Shown: piece by piece, positions 45,444 to 58,100 of the stretch | Layout of the letters: the number at the start of each line of letters is the position of its first letter | Numbering within the stretch: the stretch's first letter is position 1 | NCBI RefSeq assembly: GCF_003945595.2 | Contig: NW_024104621.1 | Location: 372,001 to 436,000 of the forward strand | Reading direction: 5' to 3' | Length of the DNA stretch: 64,000 nucleotides | DNA from: Pipra filicauda | Lineage: Eukaryota > Chordata > Aves > Passeriformes > Pipridae | Program-made: the position numbers and the translations under genes | Notes under the pieces: model-generated | Database searches by the model: none | The model's input: only the letters and a program-made list of their open reading frames with translations | Told to the model about the DNA's origin: nothing

Positions 45444-48025
45444 CTCAGACACACTCACACAAACTCAGACACACTCAGACACACCTGCAAACACTGACAA
45501 ACCATCAGACCTCTGAATATATACTCGAGCACACTCACACACACTGAGACAAACCCAGAAACACTCAGATACTCTATGACACTCTCCGACGCACTCAGGC
45601 AAACCCAGACACATTAAGAAACACTCTCACACACACTCACACTCAGTCAGACACATTCAGAAACACTCAGACACACTCACACACACTCAGGCACACCCAG
45701 ACATACCCAGATACACTCAGACACACTCACACATATTCAGAAACACTCAGACACACTCGCACACAACCAGACACATTCATTCAGTTTCAGATACGCTGAG
45801 ACACACTCAGGTACACTCTCACTAGGCCAGACACACATAGACACACTCAGACACAGACCCACTCAGGCACACTCGCACACACCCAGACACACTCGCACAT
45901 ACTCACGCACACTCACAGACAGTCAGACACACTCAGAAACACTCAGACACATTTGCTCACACTCAGACACACTGAGATACAGGCAGACACATTCGCGCAC
46001 ACACAGTCTTAGACACACTTAGACACACTCAGACACACTCTCTCAAGACCAGACACACTTGAACACACTCAGACACACTTAGACACATTTGCACACACTC
46101 AGAAACACTTAGGCACACAGCCAGACCCATTACTCCACAGTCAGATACGCTCAGACACACCTGCAAAAACTGACAAAAAATCAGACCCATAAATATATAG
46201 TCAGGCACATGCAGGTACACTGAGACACACTCGCACACACCCAGACACAGATACACTCAGGCACGCTCACACACAGTCGCAGATATTCAGACACACTCAC
46301 ACACAGACACACTCAGACATGCTCAGACACGCTCAGAGACACTCAGGCACACTCAGACACACGCTCGCAAAGACTGACACACTTAGACACACTCAGACAC
46401 ACTCAGACACCCTCAGACACACTCAGACACAATTGCAAACACTCAGACACACCTGCAGACACTGACAAAAGAACCTATTAATACATATATGCTCAGGCAC
46501 AATCACACTGAGATGCACTCACACACACCCAGACACAGTCACATACACTTTGACGCACTCAGACACACTCAGGCAAACGAAGACACACTGAGACATGCTC
46601 AGACACGCTCAGACACACTCGCACACAACCAGACATATTTGCTCACACTCAGATGCGTTCAGACACACACACAGACACATTCACTCACACTCAGTGCTCA
46701 GAATTATTCAGTCACACCCTCAATAAGCCAGACACACTTAGACACACATGCATACACTCAGACACACCTGCATACACTCAAACACACCTGCAAACACTGG
46801 CAAAAAATCAGACCAATAAATATATGCTCAGGCACACTCACGCACACTGAGACACAATCACACACACCCAGACACACTCAGATACACTGCGACACACTCA
46901 GATACACAGGCAAATCCAGATACACTCAGACACACTAGTACACACTCACAGACACTCAGACAGAGTCAGACACACTCCCACACACCCAGACACCCTCAGA
47001 CACACTCTCACAAAGCCAGACACACTAAGACACACTCAGACACACTGAGACACAATCGCATACACTCAGACAAACCTGCAAAAACTGACAAAAAATCAGA
47101 TCTATGCTCAGGCACTCTCAGGCACACTGAGAGACACTTGCACACACACAAGTCCACTGCTACATACAGGCAAAGCCAGACACACTGAGACACACTTGAG
47201 CGCAGTCAAACACACTGAGGTACACTCAGACATGCTCAGACACACTCAGACACATTCAAAAACACTCAGACACACTCGCACACAGCCAGACACACTTAAA
47301 CACACTCAGACAAAATCAAGCACAGTCCCACACAGCCAGTCACACTCACAGACAATCAGACACACATGCAAACACTGACAAACCATCAGAATAATAAATA
47401 TATGCTCAGGCACACTCACGCACACTGAGAAACACTCGCAGAAACCGAGACACACTCAGATACACTCTGACAAACTCAGACACACTCAGGCATGCCCAGA
47501 CACGCTCAGACACACTTGAGCACACTCAGACACAGTCAGACATGCTCAGGTACACACAGAAACAATCAGACACACTCAAGCACACTCCCACACGTCGACA
47601 CACACAGAGACATTAGCACACATTCAGGCACACATGCAAACACACTCAGAAACACTCACACACTCTAGAAGACACTCAGACACAATCTCACAAAGCCAAA
47701 ACCACTTAGACACACTCAGACTCACTATGGCACACCCAGACACACTGAGATATTTTCGCACACACACACTCAGGCACACTCAGAAAAACTCAGACACATT
47801 CAGATACACAGAGAAACAGTCAGACACAGCCGCACACACTCAGACACTCCTGCACATGCTCAGACACAACTGCAAAGGCACTCGCACACTCAGACACCCT
47901 TAGACACACAGCCACGCACCCAGACATATTCGCTCACCCTCAGACACGCTAAGAAACACTCTCAATATGCCAAACACACTTAGACACACTCAGACACAGA
48001 CACAGTCAGACAGCAGCGCATACAC
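45444..48025. repeat. Decamer satellite ACACTCAGAC, continued
   Basis: Same array as before the LTR, with AT-rich cassettes near 45505, 46183, 46478, 46812 and 47388. More diverged units toward 48 kb. Confidence 0.9.
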
Positions 48026-49050
48026 ACAGACAAGGCGGTTGTCTTGGGGTCTTTCCCCAGGCTTCCGTATGGCATTCTCAGCTGGCCGTCGCAGTTGCGT
48101 AGGTCTTCTCACTCAGCAGCTTCTCGATTCTTGGTGTTCTACTGCTTGTCAGAGCTTTCTCTCCTGATTGTACGTTTGTCGTGTCCTGTGTCAGGTGTGC
48201 TTGTGTTTGTCCTGGAGCTGCTCTACCCTGATGTGTAGATGAGGGGGATGTACGTGGTGTCATCCTGAGTGCACTTAGCTGCCTGAGGTGATGGTTTTCT
48301 ATTCTTGTGGAAGGGGCAGACATGGTCTTTCTGAGTGCAGTCCTGAGAGCAGGGTTTTGTGGAGATGATGGGAACTGCCTGGCAAGGTCATGATTTTTTG
48401 TGGTAGATTTACATGTCTTAATGCAGAATAGAAGGACAACTCTAAATCCGGGTAGATGGAACTCGTTCAGCCCTGTAAGAACATCCATTTAAGGGAAGAT
48501 CACTTCAACCCAAACCTACGTCCTGAGGACTTGGCTGCCACCGTCCAAGCTCTCTCGGCTCCACCGGATGAACCTGAGCTTTAAAGGGTAGGCTGAGTTC
48601 AGCTCATAGAGTCTCACCTAAAAAAATCAATTGCGCAAGCTCGAAGACCTTACCCTCCTTTCCAAAACCCTCTATCACCACCGCGCTTGTAGCAAAAGTG
48701 TTTAGAGACCTTTCTCAAATCTTCGTTGGCGAAGACAGGCCAAGAGGGTCAATGTACAATGTGGCTGACCTGCTTTTCCTGACTGAACTTGAGAACTATG
48801 AAAAGGTTCATTAAGCTTTCATTGAGCTTCTTAGCTGAGCTGAAGAGTCTTTTTTTTTGTTCAGAGGCCAGCAGACAGGGTGTCCAGCAGAATCGGAGGA
48901 AAGTAGAGCAGAAGTGCGAGAGGGTGGGTCGCCACTCTGCCTGGCATGATTTTTGGCTCCGTGAGTTTGGTTTTCATTTTTTGTTCTTGAAGAATGCCAG
49001 CCTTGGGTGGTGTGGGCTACCTGCACCGGAAAGGAGACGAGAAATGTGAG
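48026..49050. other. Unassigned 1-kb island of complex sequence
   Basis: Not repetitive at the short scale, GC about half. A minus-strand frame of 136 codons (48488-48078) shows no recognisable family. A T9 run is at 48848. Possibly old retroelement; nothing supportable. Confidence 0.3.
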
Positions 49051-50400
49051 GGTCCGAGGGTCAAAATTGTATAAGGAAGTATATTCCTCCCAGAGTAAAG
49101 GTGCCCGGAGAGAAAGAGCATTATAAAAATGTAGTTCCGACTGGCGCAACACCCTCTCAGGAGACACAAAAGATCATGGATTTCTTTCCTGGTTGGAGAG
49201 TAGGTCCTTCGCCTGCAGTCTTACAGAGGTTAGTTTCACTATACTCACCTGTGCACACCGGAACACCCCAAAGAACATCCTTGCAGACCTGAAAACATTA
49301 GAATTCCTCCAAGCACATCCGTGCAAAACCAAAGAGACTCGAGCACATCAGAGCAAAACCAAGCATACCTGTGCACACCCGAGCACACTGGAGAAAATCC
49401 AAATACATCCGCAAGAATTCACAGTGAAACACACCTGTAAGCAGTCACAAACGCTTTCTCACGCACAGATAAACACACCTACACCAAAATAAAATGTTTT
49501 TTATTCTCTCTTACTGTGTGCGAATGTCTCTGTGTGTGAGTGTTTGTGAGTGACTTTTTTTTCTGGTTGTGTGCGAGTGAAAAATAATGCTCATGGGTAT
49601 GCCTGGGTGTACTCTGTTCACGGGAGTACTCAGGTGTGCACGGCTCTGCTTTGGTCTTCCAGTGTGTATTCTTGTGTGCCCAAGTGTGTTCGAGGGTGAA
49701 AGATTGTATTTGTGTGTTTTGAGGTGTGTTTGGTGAGTTAACTCGGGACACCAACCGAAAGCACCCGTGGAAATCGGCAGGTGAACTACTGCCCTTCCAA
49801 GCAGGAAAGAAGAGGTCTGACCCTCTGTCTCTCAACTGCCGTTGGTGCACCAATTACGGTTCTAGCTGTACACCAAGAGTTTTCGACGAGGCAGATTCCT
49901 TTAAGAACAAAAGGGCCCGGGAATATAGCACTAGCTGTGCCTTTTGAGCCGAGAGTGGAGAAAAAACGACACAGTAGAGACGGAGCGACAGGGCTTTCTT
50001 TCTTGGTTGGAATGGCAGTTGTTAGCAGGTAGGAGCGATGTGAAGAGAGGAGTTGAGCGGGGTCCAAAATTCTACATGGAAGAAGATTTATACCAGAAGA
50101 AATTTTCCTCCACAGAAAGAGCTTGCTGTGCAGGTAATGAGGAAATCTGTGCAGCAACTGCATAGGAGAGACGGAGGGTCAGGCCTTTCTTTCCTTACTC
50201 GAACAGCACTCACTCAATTGGAGATCAGCTGTCCTGAAAGTTTCAGTCCGAGTGTCAAAATTGAATACTGAAATATATTCCTCCCAGAGTAAAAATATCC
50301 GGGCAGAAAGAGCATTCTGTAGATGTAGTACAGAGAGTGGCGCAGCAGCAGAAAAGAGATGGAGGGCTCAGGGCTTTCTTTCCTGGCTGTAAGGTCAGTC
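49051..50400. repeat. Diverged copies of the 190-bp satellite with inverted decamer pieces
   Basis: 190-bp-type segments at about 49060-49215, 49900-50130 and 50130-50400, recognisable by ATTCCTCCCAGAGTAAA, gcagaaagagc and ctttctttcctgg. Between them, 49230-49490 is CA-type decamer sequence and 49495-49740 is GT-type, meeting near 49490. Confidence 0.65.
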
Positions 50401-51045
50401 ATTCGCCAGTCACGTGTTCTTCTGTGTGCACGGGGTGCACAGGTGAGCTCACCGAAAAACACCCTGTACAGCCGAGAACTCCGAAGTAAACCCGTACAGA
50501 AAGGAATACACCCAGGTTCAGCCAAACGAACCTAATCGCACTCGTGCAAACCCGAGCACACTCAGGCTTACCTGTACAAGCACAAGAAACACGAGCACAA
50601 CCATCCATAACTTTGTAAAGGCCAACAGACCCGTTCACATGGGAGAAAACAAAAAAAGAACTGCACAAGCATAACACACGAAAAAACACTCCCTATCGCC
50701 CGGACGTCATTGCAAACATCCAAATTCATACAATCCCGGACACACCAGGAGTGAGCCACACCCTCTGACAAATACACACAAACACAACGAGAGTCAGAAA
50801 CACCGAGACACCTTCACAAAAAACTGCACACGAAAAGAAAAATTTCAACAAACGCTGTCCCAAACACGCATAGGCACACTGATAAAAAAATCGTACACAA
50901 ATATGTACATTAGTGCACACTAATAAAAAGAAGCAATTGGGGAAAAGAAAGAGAAACGTCGGTAAGCCTCAGACACACTCGCAAAAACAAACAAAATTTG
51001 GCTCACCCGTGAACACACTTTGACACACCTGAACTCACAATGACA
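50401..51045. repeat. Degenerate CA-type decamer sequence
   Basis: GCACACTCAGG/ACACCCTGTAC-like units strongly diverged from the main array; A-rich. No coding signal. Confidence 0.5.
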
Positions 51046-52775
51046 CCAAAGAACAAATTCAGAGTGTGCGAGCGTGTGTCTGCCTGCGTGAGTTTGCCTG
51101 AGGATAGATTTATTGGTCTGATCTTTTGTCGGTGTTCGTAGCTGTGGTTGTGTATGCGATTGTGTCTGAGCTTGTCTAAGTGTATCTGAGCGTGCGAGTG
51201 TGTTTGCAGTTGTGTCTGAGCATGTGCGAGTGTGTCTGAGCCTTTCTGAGTATGTGTGAGTGTTTGCGAGTGTGTCTGAGTGTGTCTGGGACTATCTGTG
51301 TGTGTGCTAGTGTGCATGAATGTGTGCGGATGTGTCTCAGTGTATCTGATTGTGTCTGACTGTGTGTGAATATGTGTGAGTGTACCTGAGTGTGTCTGTG
51401 TGTGTGCAAGTGTGTGTGAGTGTATCTGAGTGTGTCTGGGTGTGTGCGAGTGTGTCTCAGTGTGCGTGAGTGTGCCTGAGCATACATTTATAGGTCTGAT
51501 AGTGAGAGTGTGTCTGAGTGTAAGCGAATGTGTCTGGTTGTGTGCGAGTGTGTCTAACTGTGTCTGAGTGTGTCTGAGTGTGCGAGTGTGTTTGCAGTTT
51601 TCTCTGAGCGTGTGCGAGTGTGTCTAAGTGTTTATGAGTGGGTATATGTCTGAGCGTGTCTGAGTGTGCCTCTGCATGTCTGAGTGTGTGTGTGTCTCAG
51701 CGTGTCTGGGTGTGCCTGAGTGTGTCTTAGCCTGTTTGAGTGTGTCTGGCTTTGTGAAAGTGTGTCTGAGTGTCTCTGAGATGATCTCTGAATGTGCCTG
51801 AGTGTGTGCAAGTGTGTCAGAGTGTGTGTGAGAGTATCTGAGTGTGTCTGACTGTGTGTGTGTGATTGTGTCTGAGTGTGTCTAACTGTGTCTGGCATTG
51901 TGAGAGTTTTTCTAAGTGTATCTAAGTGTGTCTGAGTGTGTCTGAGCGTGTGTGACTGTGTCTGGATGTGTGTGAGTGTCTGCGATTGTGTCTGAGGATG
52001 CCTAAGTGCGTTTGAGTGCTCTGGATATGTGGGAGTGTGCTTGAGTGTGTCTGAGTGTGTTTAAGTGTGTCTGGCTGTTCTTGAGTGTGTCTGAGTGTGT
52101 CTGAGCGTATCTGAGTGTGAGGGAATGTGTCTGGGTGTGTGCGAGTGTGTTTGCTGTTGTGTCCTAGCGAGTGCGAACGTGTGTGTTTCTGCGCGTCTGA
52201 GTTTCTGAGTGTCTCTGAGTGTGTGTGTGAGTGTGTACGAGTGTGTCTGAGAGTGTGTGTGAATGTGTGCGATTGTTTCTGAGTGTGTCTGGGTGTGTGG
52301 TAGTCTGTTTGAGTTTGTCTGAGTGTGTCTGAGTGTGTTTGAGGGTGCTCAAGTGTGTCTGAGTGTGTGCGAGTTTGAGTGTGTCTGCGTGTGTGGGACT
52401 GTGCTTGAGTGTGTCTGATTGTGTTAAAGGGTGTCTCGTTGTACGCGATTTTGTCTGAGTGTCTCTGAGTATATCTGAGTGTGAAAGAATGTGTCTGGGT
52501 GTGAGGCTGTTTAAGTTTATCTGAGTGTGTGAATGTGTTTATAGTTGTGTCTGAGCGTGTTCAAGTGTGTTTGAGTGTTTTTGAGTGTGTCTGCGTGTGT
52601 GAATGTGTGTGAGTGTGTGCAAGTGTGTCTGAGTGTGTCTGTGTCTGTGTCTTAGTGCTTTCAAGTGTGTTTCAGTGTGTCTGGGTGTGTTTGAATGTGT
52701 TCAAGTGTGTTTGAGTGTGTTAGAGTTTCTGAGTGTTTTCTGAGCGTGTCTGAGGGTCACTGAGTGTGAATCATT
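51046..52775. repeat. Decamer satellite in opposite orientation (GTGTCTGAGT)
   Basis: Reverse complement of the 39.5-48 kb array. The AT-rich cassette appears reversed near 51100 and 51480 (gcatacatttataggtctgat). The switch point lies near 51040. Confidence 0.9.
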
Positions 52776-53150
52776 GTGTTATTACATTCTAAATATACAC
52801 TCTCTCCCCTAGAGTTTACCTTTTACAAAAAACCTTTCTTTGGTTTACTCATCTGCAAAGTGTTCATTGTCAAACATCTAGTGAAGTTTGTGAGATATTC
52901 GGCTGAGAGGAGGAAAGAGTATTTTGCTTCTCCATTGGTACAGGTGTCGATAGAGGCCGACAGAGCTTTTGCCTTTATCAGAAAATCGCACAGCTTCTTG
53001 ATTCTCTGGCAGCTTGAAAGGGACCATTGCGATCAAGGGACCATTTTCAGTGACCATTTCTCTCTAAGGGTTAGGATTTTTTTAAACTTCTGTCGTGCCA
53101 GCAAACCTCCTTCGGATCTCCCCCAGCTTTTGACTGTCTCAGCTTGCCCG
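52776..53150 (+). other. Unassigned sequence bordering rDNA, possible 5.8S 3' remnant at its end
   Basis: AT-richer complex DNA with an open frame from 52776 of about 120 codons before GC-rich sequence; no family recognised. The last 35 nt (ggatctcccccagcttttgactgtctcagc) show weak resemblance to the 3' end of 5.8S rRNA, which would be the expected neighbour of ITS2. That assignment is speculative. Confidence 0.25.
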
Positions 53151-53409
53151 TCACCCCGGCCGGCGGCCGCGGCCGCGGAGAAGTGTGGTGGCGGCCGAGG
53201 GGGCATCACCCCCCGGGCCGAGCGCGTCCCCGGCGAAAGGGGTCGAGGACGCCGAGAGGCGGCGGCAGTGCTTGCGTCCGTCTGTCGGTCGGGGCGCGCG
53301 GCTTGGCAGGAGGAGGGCGGCGGGTGGGATTAGCCCCGCGGGCATGGCGGCGGCGTTGTAAGTGCCGGAGGTCGAGGGCGCGCCTGACGACCGGGGCGCC
53401 TTTGGGCTT
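53151..53409 (+). other. ITS2-like rDNA spacer
   Basis: GC-rich sequence (ccggccggcggccgcggccg, gtccgtctgtcggtcggggc) immediately upstream of the 28S 5' end. Confidence 0.65.
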
Positions 53410-53843
53410 GTGACCTCTGAACAGATGTGTCGACCCGATGAATTTAAGCATATTAGTCAGCGGAGGAAAAGAAACTAACGAGGATTCCCTCAGTAACGGG
53501 AAGAGCCCAGCACCGAATTCCCGCCCCGCGGTGGGGCGCGGGACATGTGGCGTACAGAAGCCCCCCTCCCCAGCGGCACTCTCGGGGGACCCAAGTCCTT
53601 GTGATCGAGGCCACAGCTCGCGGACGGTGTGAGGCCGGTAGCGGCCCCCCGGCACGCCGGGCCCGGGGCTTCTAGGAATCAGGTTGCTTGGTAATGCAAC
53701 CCAAAGCAGGTGGTAAACTCCATCTAAGGTTAAATACGGGCACGAGACCGATAGCCAACAAGTACTCTAAGGGAAATTTGAAAAGAACTTTGAAGAAGAG
53801 AGAGTTCAAGAGGGCGTGAAACCATTGAGGTAAACGGGTGGGG
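53410..53843 (+). pseudogene. 28S rRNA 5' segment, degenerate
   Basis: Begins near tgacctctgaacagatg and contains the conserved aatttaagcatattagtcag and cggaggaaaagaaactaac, then ggtggtaaactccatctaag and gagttcaagagggcgtgaa. Many substitutions and small indels relative to the conserved vertebrate 28S, so not a working gene. Ends at gggtgggg, where an insert begins. Confidence 0.9.
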
Positions 53844-54267
53844 TGATTCAAGGAAACATTTGAACAATATGAAAAGCACTTTTATTACGGTTGGGGAATG
53901 CTAAAGGTGCAGATGTTCTCCCCAGTGCACTCCCCTGAGCAAAAAATAGCTTTTCATACAGTTTGAAAATAGTAAGTTTAAAATTATCTACACACTCTTT
54001 TTGCAGTCTGCCTTATCTAAATAGACACTCAGTTTTACCTCCTATTCTTTCCATTATAGAGTAGTTACGTAAAGTTTTATCATTTTAAACAGTTTCAGGT
54101 TCCCCAGCCCTCTCTACATGCTAAAAAGCCTTCCCTGTTCCCTAAGCTTTTTTTATATTCTTTGCCCAGAGTTTGGGCATAAACTTTTTAAGCAGTTTTA
54201 CATTTTGCAAAGTCACACTTACATAGCTAAATTAACATAGCTAAATTTTATTTTATTTTCTATTTCA
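53844..54267 (-). mobile_element. LTR-like insert inside the 28S pseudogene
   Basis: About 424 bp of AT-rich DNA interrupts 28S between gggtgggg and gacccgtgcag. On the - strand it ends with CCGTAATAAAAGTGCTTTTC, ATATTGTT and TTGAATCA, closely similar to 33562-33612 on the + strand, so it is a copy of the same retroelement end. Borders and target duplication are not clear. Confidence 0.55.
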
Positions 54268-55035
54268 GGACCCGTGCAGTTCACCCAGAGTATTCAACCC
54301 GGCGAGTTGCGGTCAGCCCGCACGGGCACAGCGGATCCCTGCCTCAGCCTCCCCTCCCTCCCCTGGGCCAGGCGGGGGCAGGCCAGGGGAGGCAGGACGG
54401 GGTGGGGATTGCCTGGCGCATTTCCTCCAGGTCAGCTGGGAAGGTCTCCGGCGGGCAGGTGGCCCAGATCCGCCGGGCAGCAGGTCTCGCCAAATCCCGG
54501 GGGCGACTGCCGCCGCGCCCTCCTCCTCCCCACCTTGGCAGTACCGTGGTGGGGGTGGCGTGCCCCGTGCCTCTTGCCTCCTCCCTTGGCAGGCCACCGT
54601 CCCGCAGCGCGGCGCGTGCGGGAGGGTGCGGGGGCCAGGCCCACCAGCCCCCGGCACTGCTGTCAACTGGGGTGGACTGCACTCAGTGTGCCCCGACCGC
54701 GCGGTGCCACCGGGCCGTGCATGACCACACCCGGGCGCCTGGGGTCGGCTACCAACCCGACCCGTCTTGAAACAAGGACCAAGGAGTCTAGCACGTGCGT
54801 GAGTCAGGGGCCGTCGAACTAAAGCCCGCGGCGCAATGAAGGTGAGGTTGGACGAGGCGCCACTGGCATGGACTCTGCGGTTGGCACGAGCTGGGGTTCC
54901 CGGCGGGGCATCCCTGGGCCGGCGCCCCGCCTTGGCCGGTGCCTAGCAGCCAGCTTAGAACAGTTGCGGACCAGGGGAATCCGACTGTTTAATTAAAACA
55001 AAGCTTCGCGAAGGCCCGTGGCAGGTGTTGACGCT

Positions 55036-55067
<32 letters not shown>

Positions 55068-55112
55068 AGTGAAGAAATTCAGTGAAGCGCGGGAGTAACT
55101 ATGAATCTCTTA
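54268..55112 (+). pseudogene. 28S rRNA, D2 region and R2-proximal segment with large internal deletion
   Basis: Contains attcaacccggcg, ctaccaacccgacccgtctt, ggaccaaggagtctagcacg and gcgcaatgaaggtga. Around 54850 it jumps to sequence just before cctagcagcc, skipping roughly 2 kb of normal 28S. It continues with aatccgactgtttaattaaa and gatttctgcccagtgctctg to the R2 site. 11 nt are missing next to the site (gcgcggg|agtaac). Confidence 0.88.
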
Positions 55113-58100
55113 AAGGAGTATAGTTACTGACTGGGCTAAGTTGCAGAGGTCGCACCTCCCCGTGGTCCAGCTGGATGCCCTATATGGGTAATTAAGTTGA
55201 CCTCTGCCCCAGCTGGGAGGAGGGGTTACAATCTCTCCCTCCCTATCGTCTGGAGTCACTGCCCAGCAATAGTAATTTAAGAATAGTGATAAAATTTTTT
55301 GGTATTAACCTACAAAAGTTAATCACCCGGAGCCTTGCCCACGGGCTAAAGTTGGGCACAGGTTGACAGGTATTGAGGAGTACCGTTAACCTTGTCTTCC
55401 CTCACTTGGAAGGGAAGATAACGAACTACTTATCTTGACAAAATGGGTCGACTGCTAAGGCTAATGCCACTCAACTTAATGGCTAATGCCACTAAGGCTA
55501 ATGCCACTCAACGGTTACTCAAACCGATCCTAAGAATTGGAAACCTACCATTAAGCCAAATTAAATGAAACACCAACTCCCTTAAAAATAACATCAGATG
55601 AGATTGAATTGCAACAGCTAGAATTCGCTAGTTCTAATGAGATTGAGAACTGGCAGGCAATTCAATCTCTAAAAGAGGGAGATAATTTGGCACTATTTCC
55701 AGAACCTTATGAGTCATTAACACCTGTCTCAGTCAGAGGAAATGGGACCAAAATCTCTGACAATGACAATGAAAGCAACAGAGGTGAAGATGATTCATTT
55801 ACACTCGCAACCGAATCCATCTTATACTCCCAGGAAGACCAAATGCCAGAGGAAATACCACTGGTGAAATTACCGGACAAAAATCCATCTTCTCCGTGTT
55901 GTAAGATCAAAATATGGGGAGTACAGAGGCTTGTAGACCGCCTTCTTAGACTACATGGAAAAAGAAAGATCATTTTCCAATGTATTAAATGTGGTCTGCA
56001 AAGTGATAATTATTGCTCTACTCTCTGTCACTATCCATTGTGCAAGGTGCTAAGGAGGTGGTTATATCTGGAGATTGGATTTGTGAGGAGTGTAGGAGGA
56101 ACTTCCAATCAAAAAGTGGCCTGGGACAGCATAAAAGCCTGAGTCACCCAGAAATCAGAAACCAGGAAAGGATTGCTGCTGCTCGCCCTAGAACAGCTCG
56201 GGAATCATCTTGTAATGCTGGTCAAAAGACTATTGGAGAAACTGGTAAAAAACACGAGGGAGAGAGATATATTAATAAACTAATCACATTAATAAACATA
56301 TTCCATCTAAGACAATTAAACAAATCAGCGATAAAAGGCCGTATATGATTCCTGTACAAAAAGAAAGGGAAGATCAGGAAGTGTTTGTACAGGTAGAGAA
56401 AAGAAAGAAATATCTAACAAACGCAGAAACATTGAGCCCAGGTCAGTTGAGAGTACATTATATAGCAATGATTACAAAAGGGATAAAATCAAGAAAGATG
56501 AACAACTATCCGAGGGCATTCAATAAAATTGTTGAGGGGAGAACAGATATCCACGCAATAGTTAACAATGTAACAAAAGAATGGTATGGACACCTCGAGG
56601 TCAGCTGTTGGATAGATAAAACATCGAATATGAAACCAAAAATAGGCAAAACACAGGATACACAAAGTAAGAGAAAAGCAGCAAATTGGATGAGAACCAT
56701 AAAAACTTATGGTTAACTTATGGGAAAATACCGAACATGATATGGGGATGCCGAACTATATTGCTACCTAAATCAACTAAGCCAGACCGTCTCAATGACA
56801 TCAATAATTGGAGACCCATTACTGTCATGTCTGTAATTTTAAGGTTATTCTCAATGATATTGACGGCTAGGTTAGCAAAGGCGTGCCCCATAAAACCTAG
56901 ACAAAGGGGATTTATAAAATCGCAAGGCTGCTCTGAAAATTTAAAATTATTACATCTTCTTATAAAGACTGCAAAAGGAGAACGCAAAGGGCAGGAGTGG
57001 TGTTTGTTGACATCGCAAAGGCTTTGGACACAGTAAGCCATCAACATATTATCGCAGGCTTGAAACAAAAGGGTATAGATGCTCATATTATTAATTTGAT
57101 TGCAAATATGTACGAAAATATCTACACTCAAATTGGCACTAAAAATGAACAATCAGGTACAATTCAAATAAAAGTGGGAGTCGAACAAGGGGACCCTATA
57201 TCTCCATTGCTATTGGCTATGGACCCTTTATTATGTGAATTAGAACAGTATAGAAAAGGGTTCCATCATAGAAATAGCTCGATCACTGCAATGGTTTTTG
57301 CCAATGATCTGGTCTTACTTAGTGGATCCTGGGAAGGTATGAAAAAGAACACCGAGATTCTTGAGACATTTTGTGATCTAACCGGTCTTAAGACACAAGG
57401 GAAAAAATGTCACGTTTTTTTCATCAAACCTACAAGAGATGCATATACAATCAATGATTTTCCTTCATGGAATCTAGGTGGAACATTCCTCAATATGGTT
57501 TGTCCTGGTAGCTCTGAGAAATATCTGGGCCTACAGATTGATCCTTGGGTACATATAGCCAAGTCAGATTTGTCATCAAGAATAGAAACGTGGCTAAACC
57601 GCATTAGTGAAGCACCACTCAAACCACTACAGAGAGTGGACGTTTTAAAAACATATGGGATCCCTCAAATAATATATCTAGTAGAGACAAAAACTGGATT
57701 CTTGGAAGCCATAGATTTAAAGATTAGGGCAGCTATTAAGAAATGGTTACATCTACCGACCAACACTTGCGATACCATCCTATATTCCAGCATAAAGGAC
57801 GGTGGATTAGGTACTACAAAACTACAGGCACTGATCCCGAGTGTACAAGCCAGAAGGTTACATAGGCTGGCACAGTGCTCTGACGATACTTTAAGGTCTG
57901 TTTTGCAGGAAGAAAACATCACGCAGGTATATGAGAAATTGTGGATAACAGCTGGAAGAGACAAAGATAAGATACTGAATATCTGGGCACCCAAAGCAAT
58001 GGTGGAGCCATCTAATCTGGGTGAGGAAGATATATCAGAATGGAAAATAAGTACACCAAAAGCCATATACCCACAGCATTGTAACTGGAAGAAAATGGAA

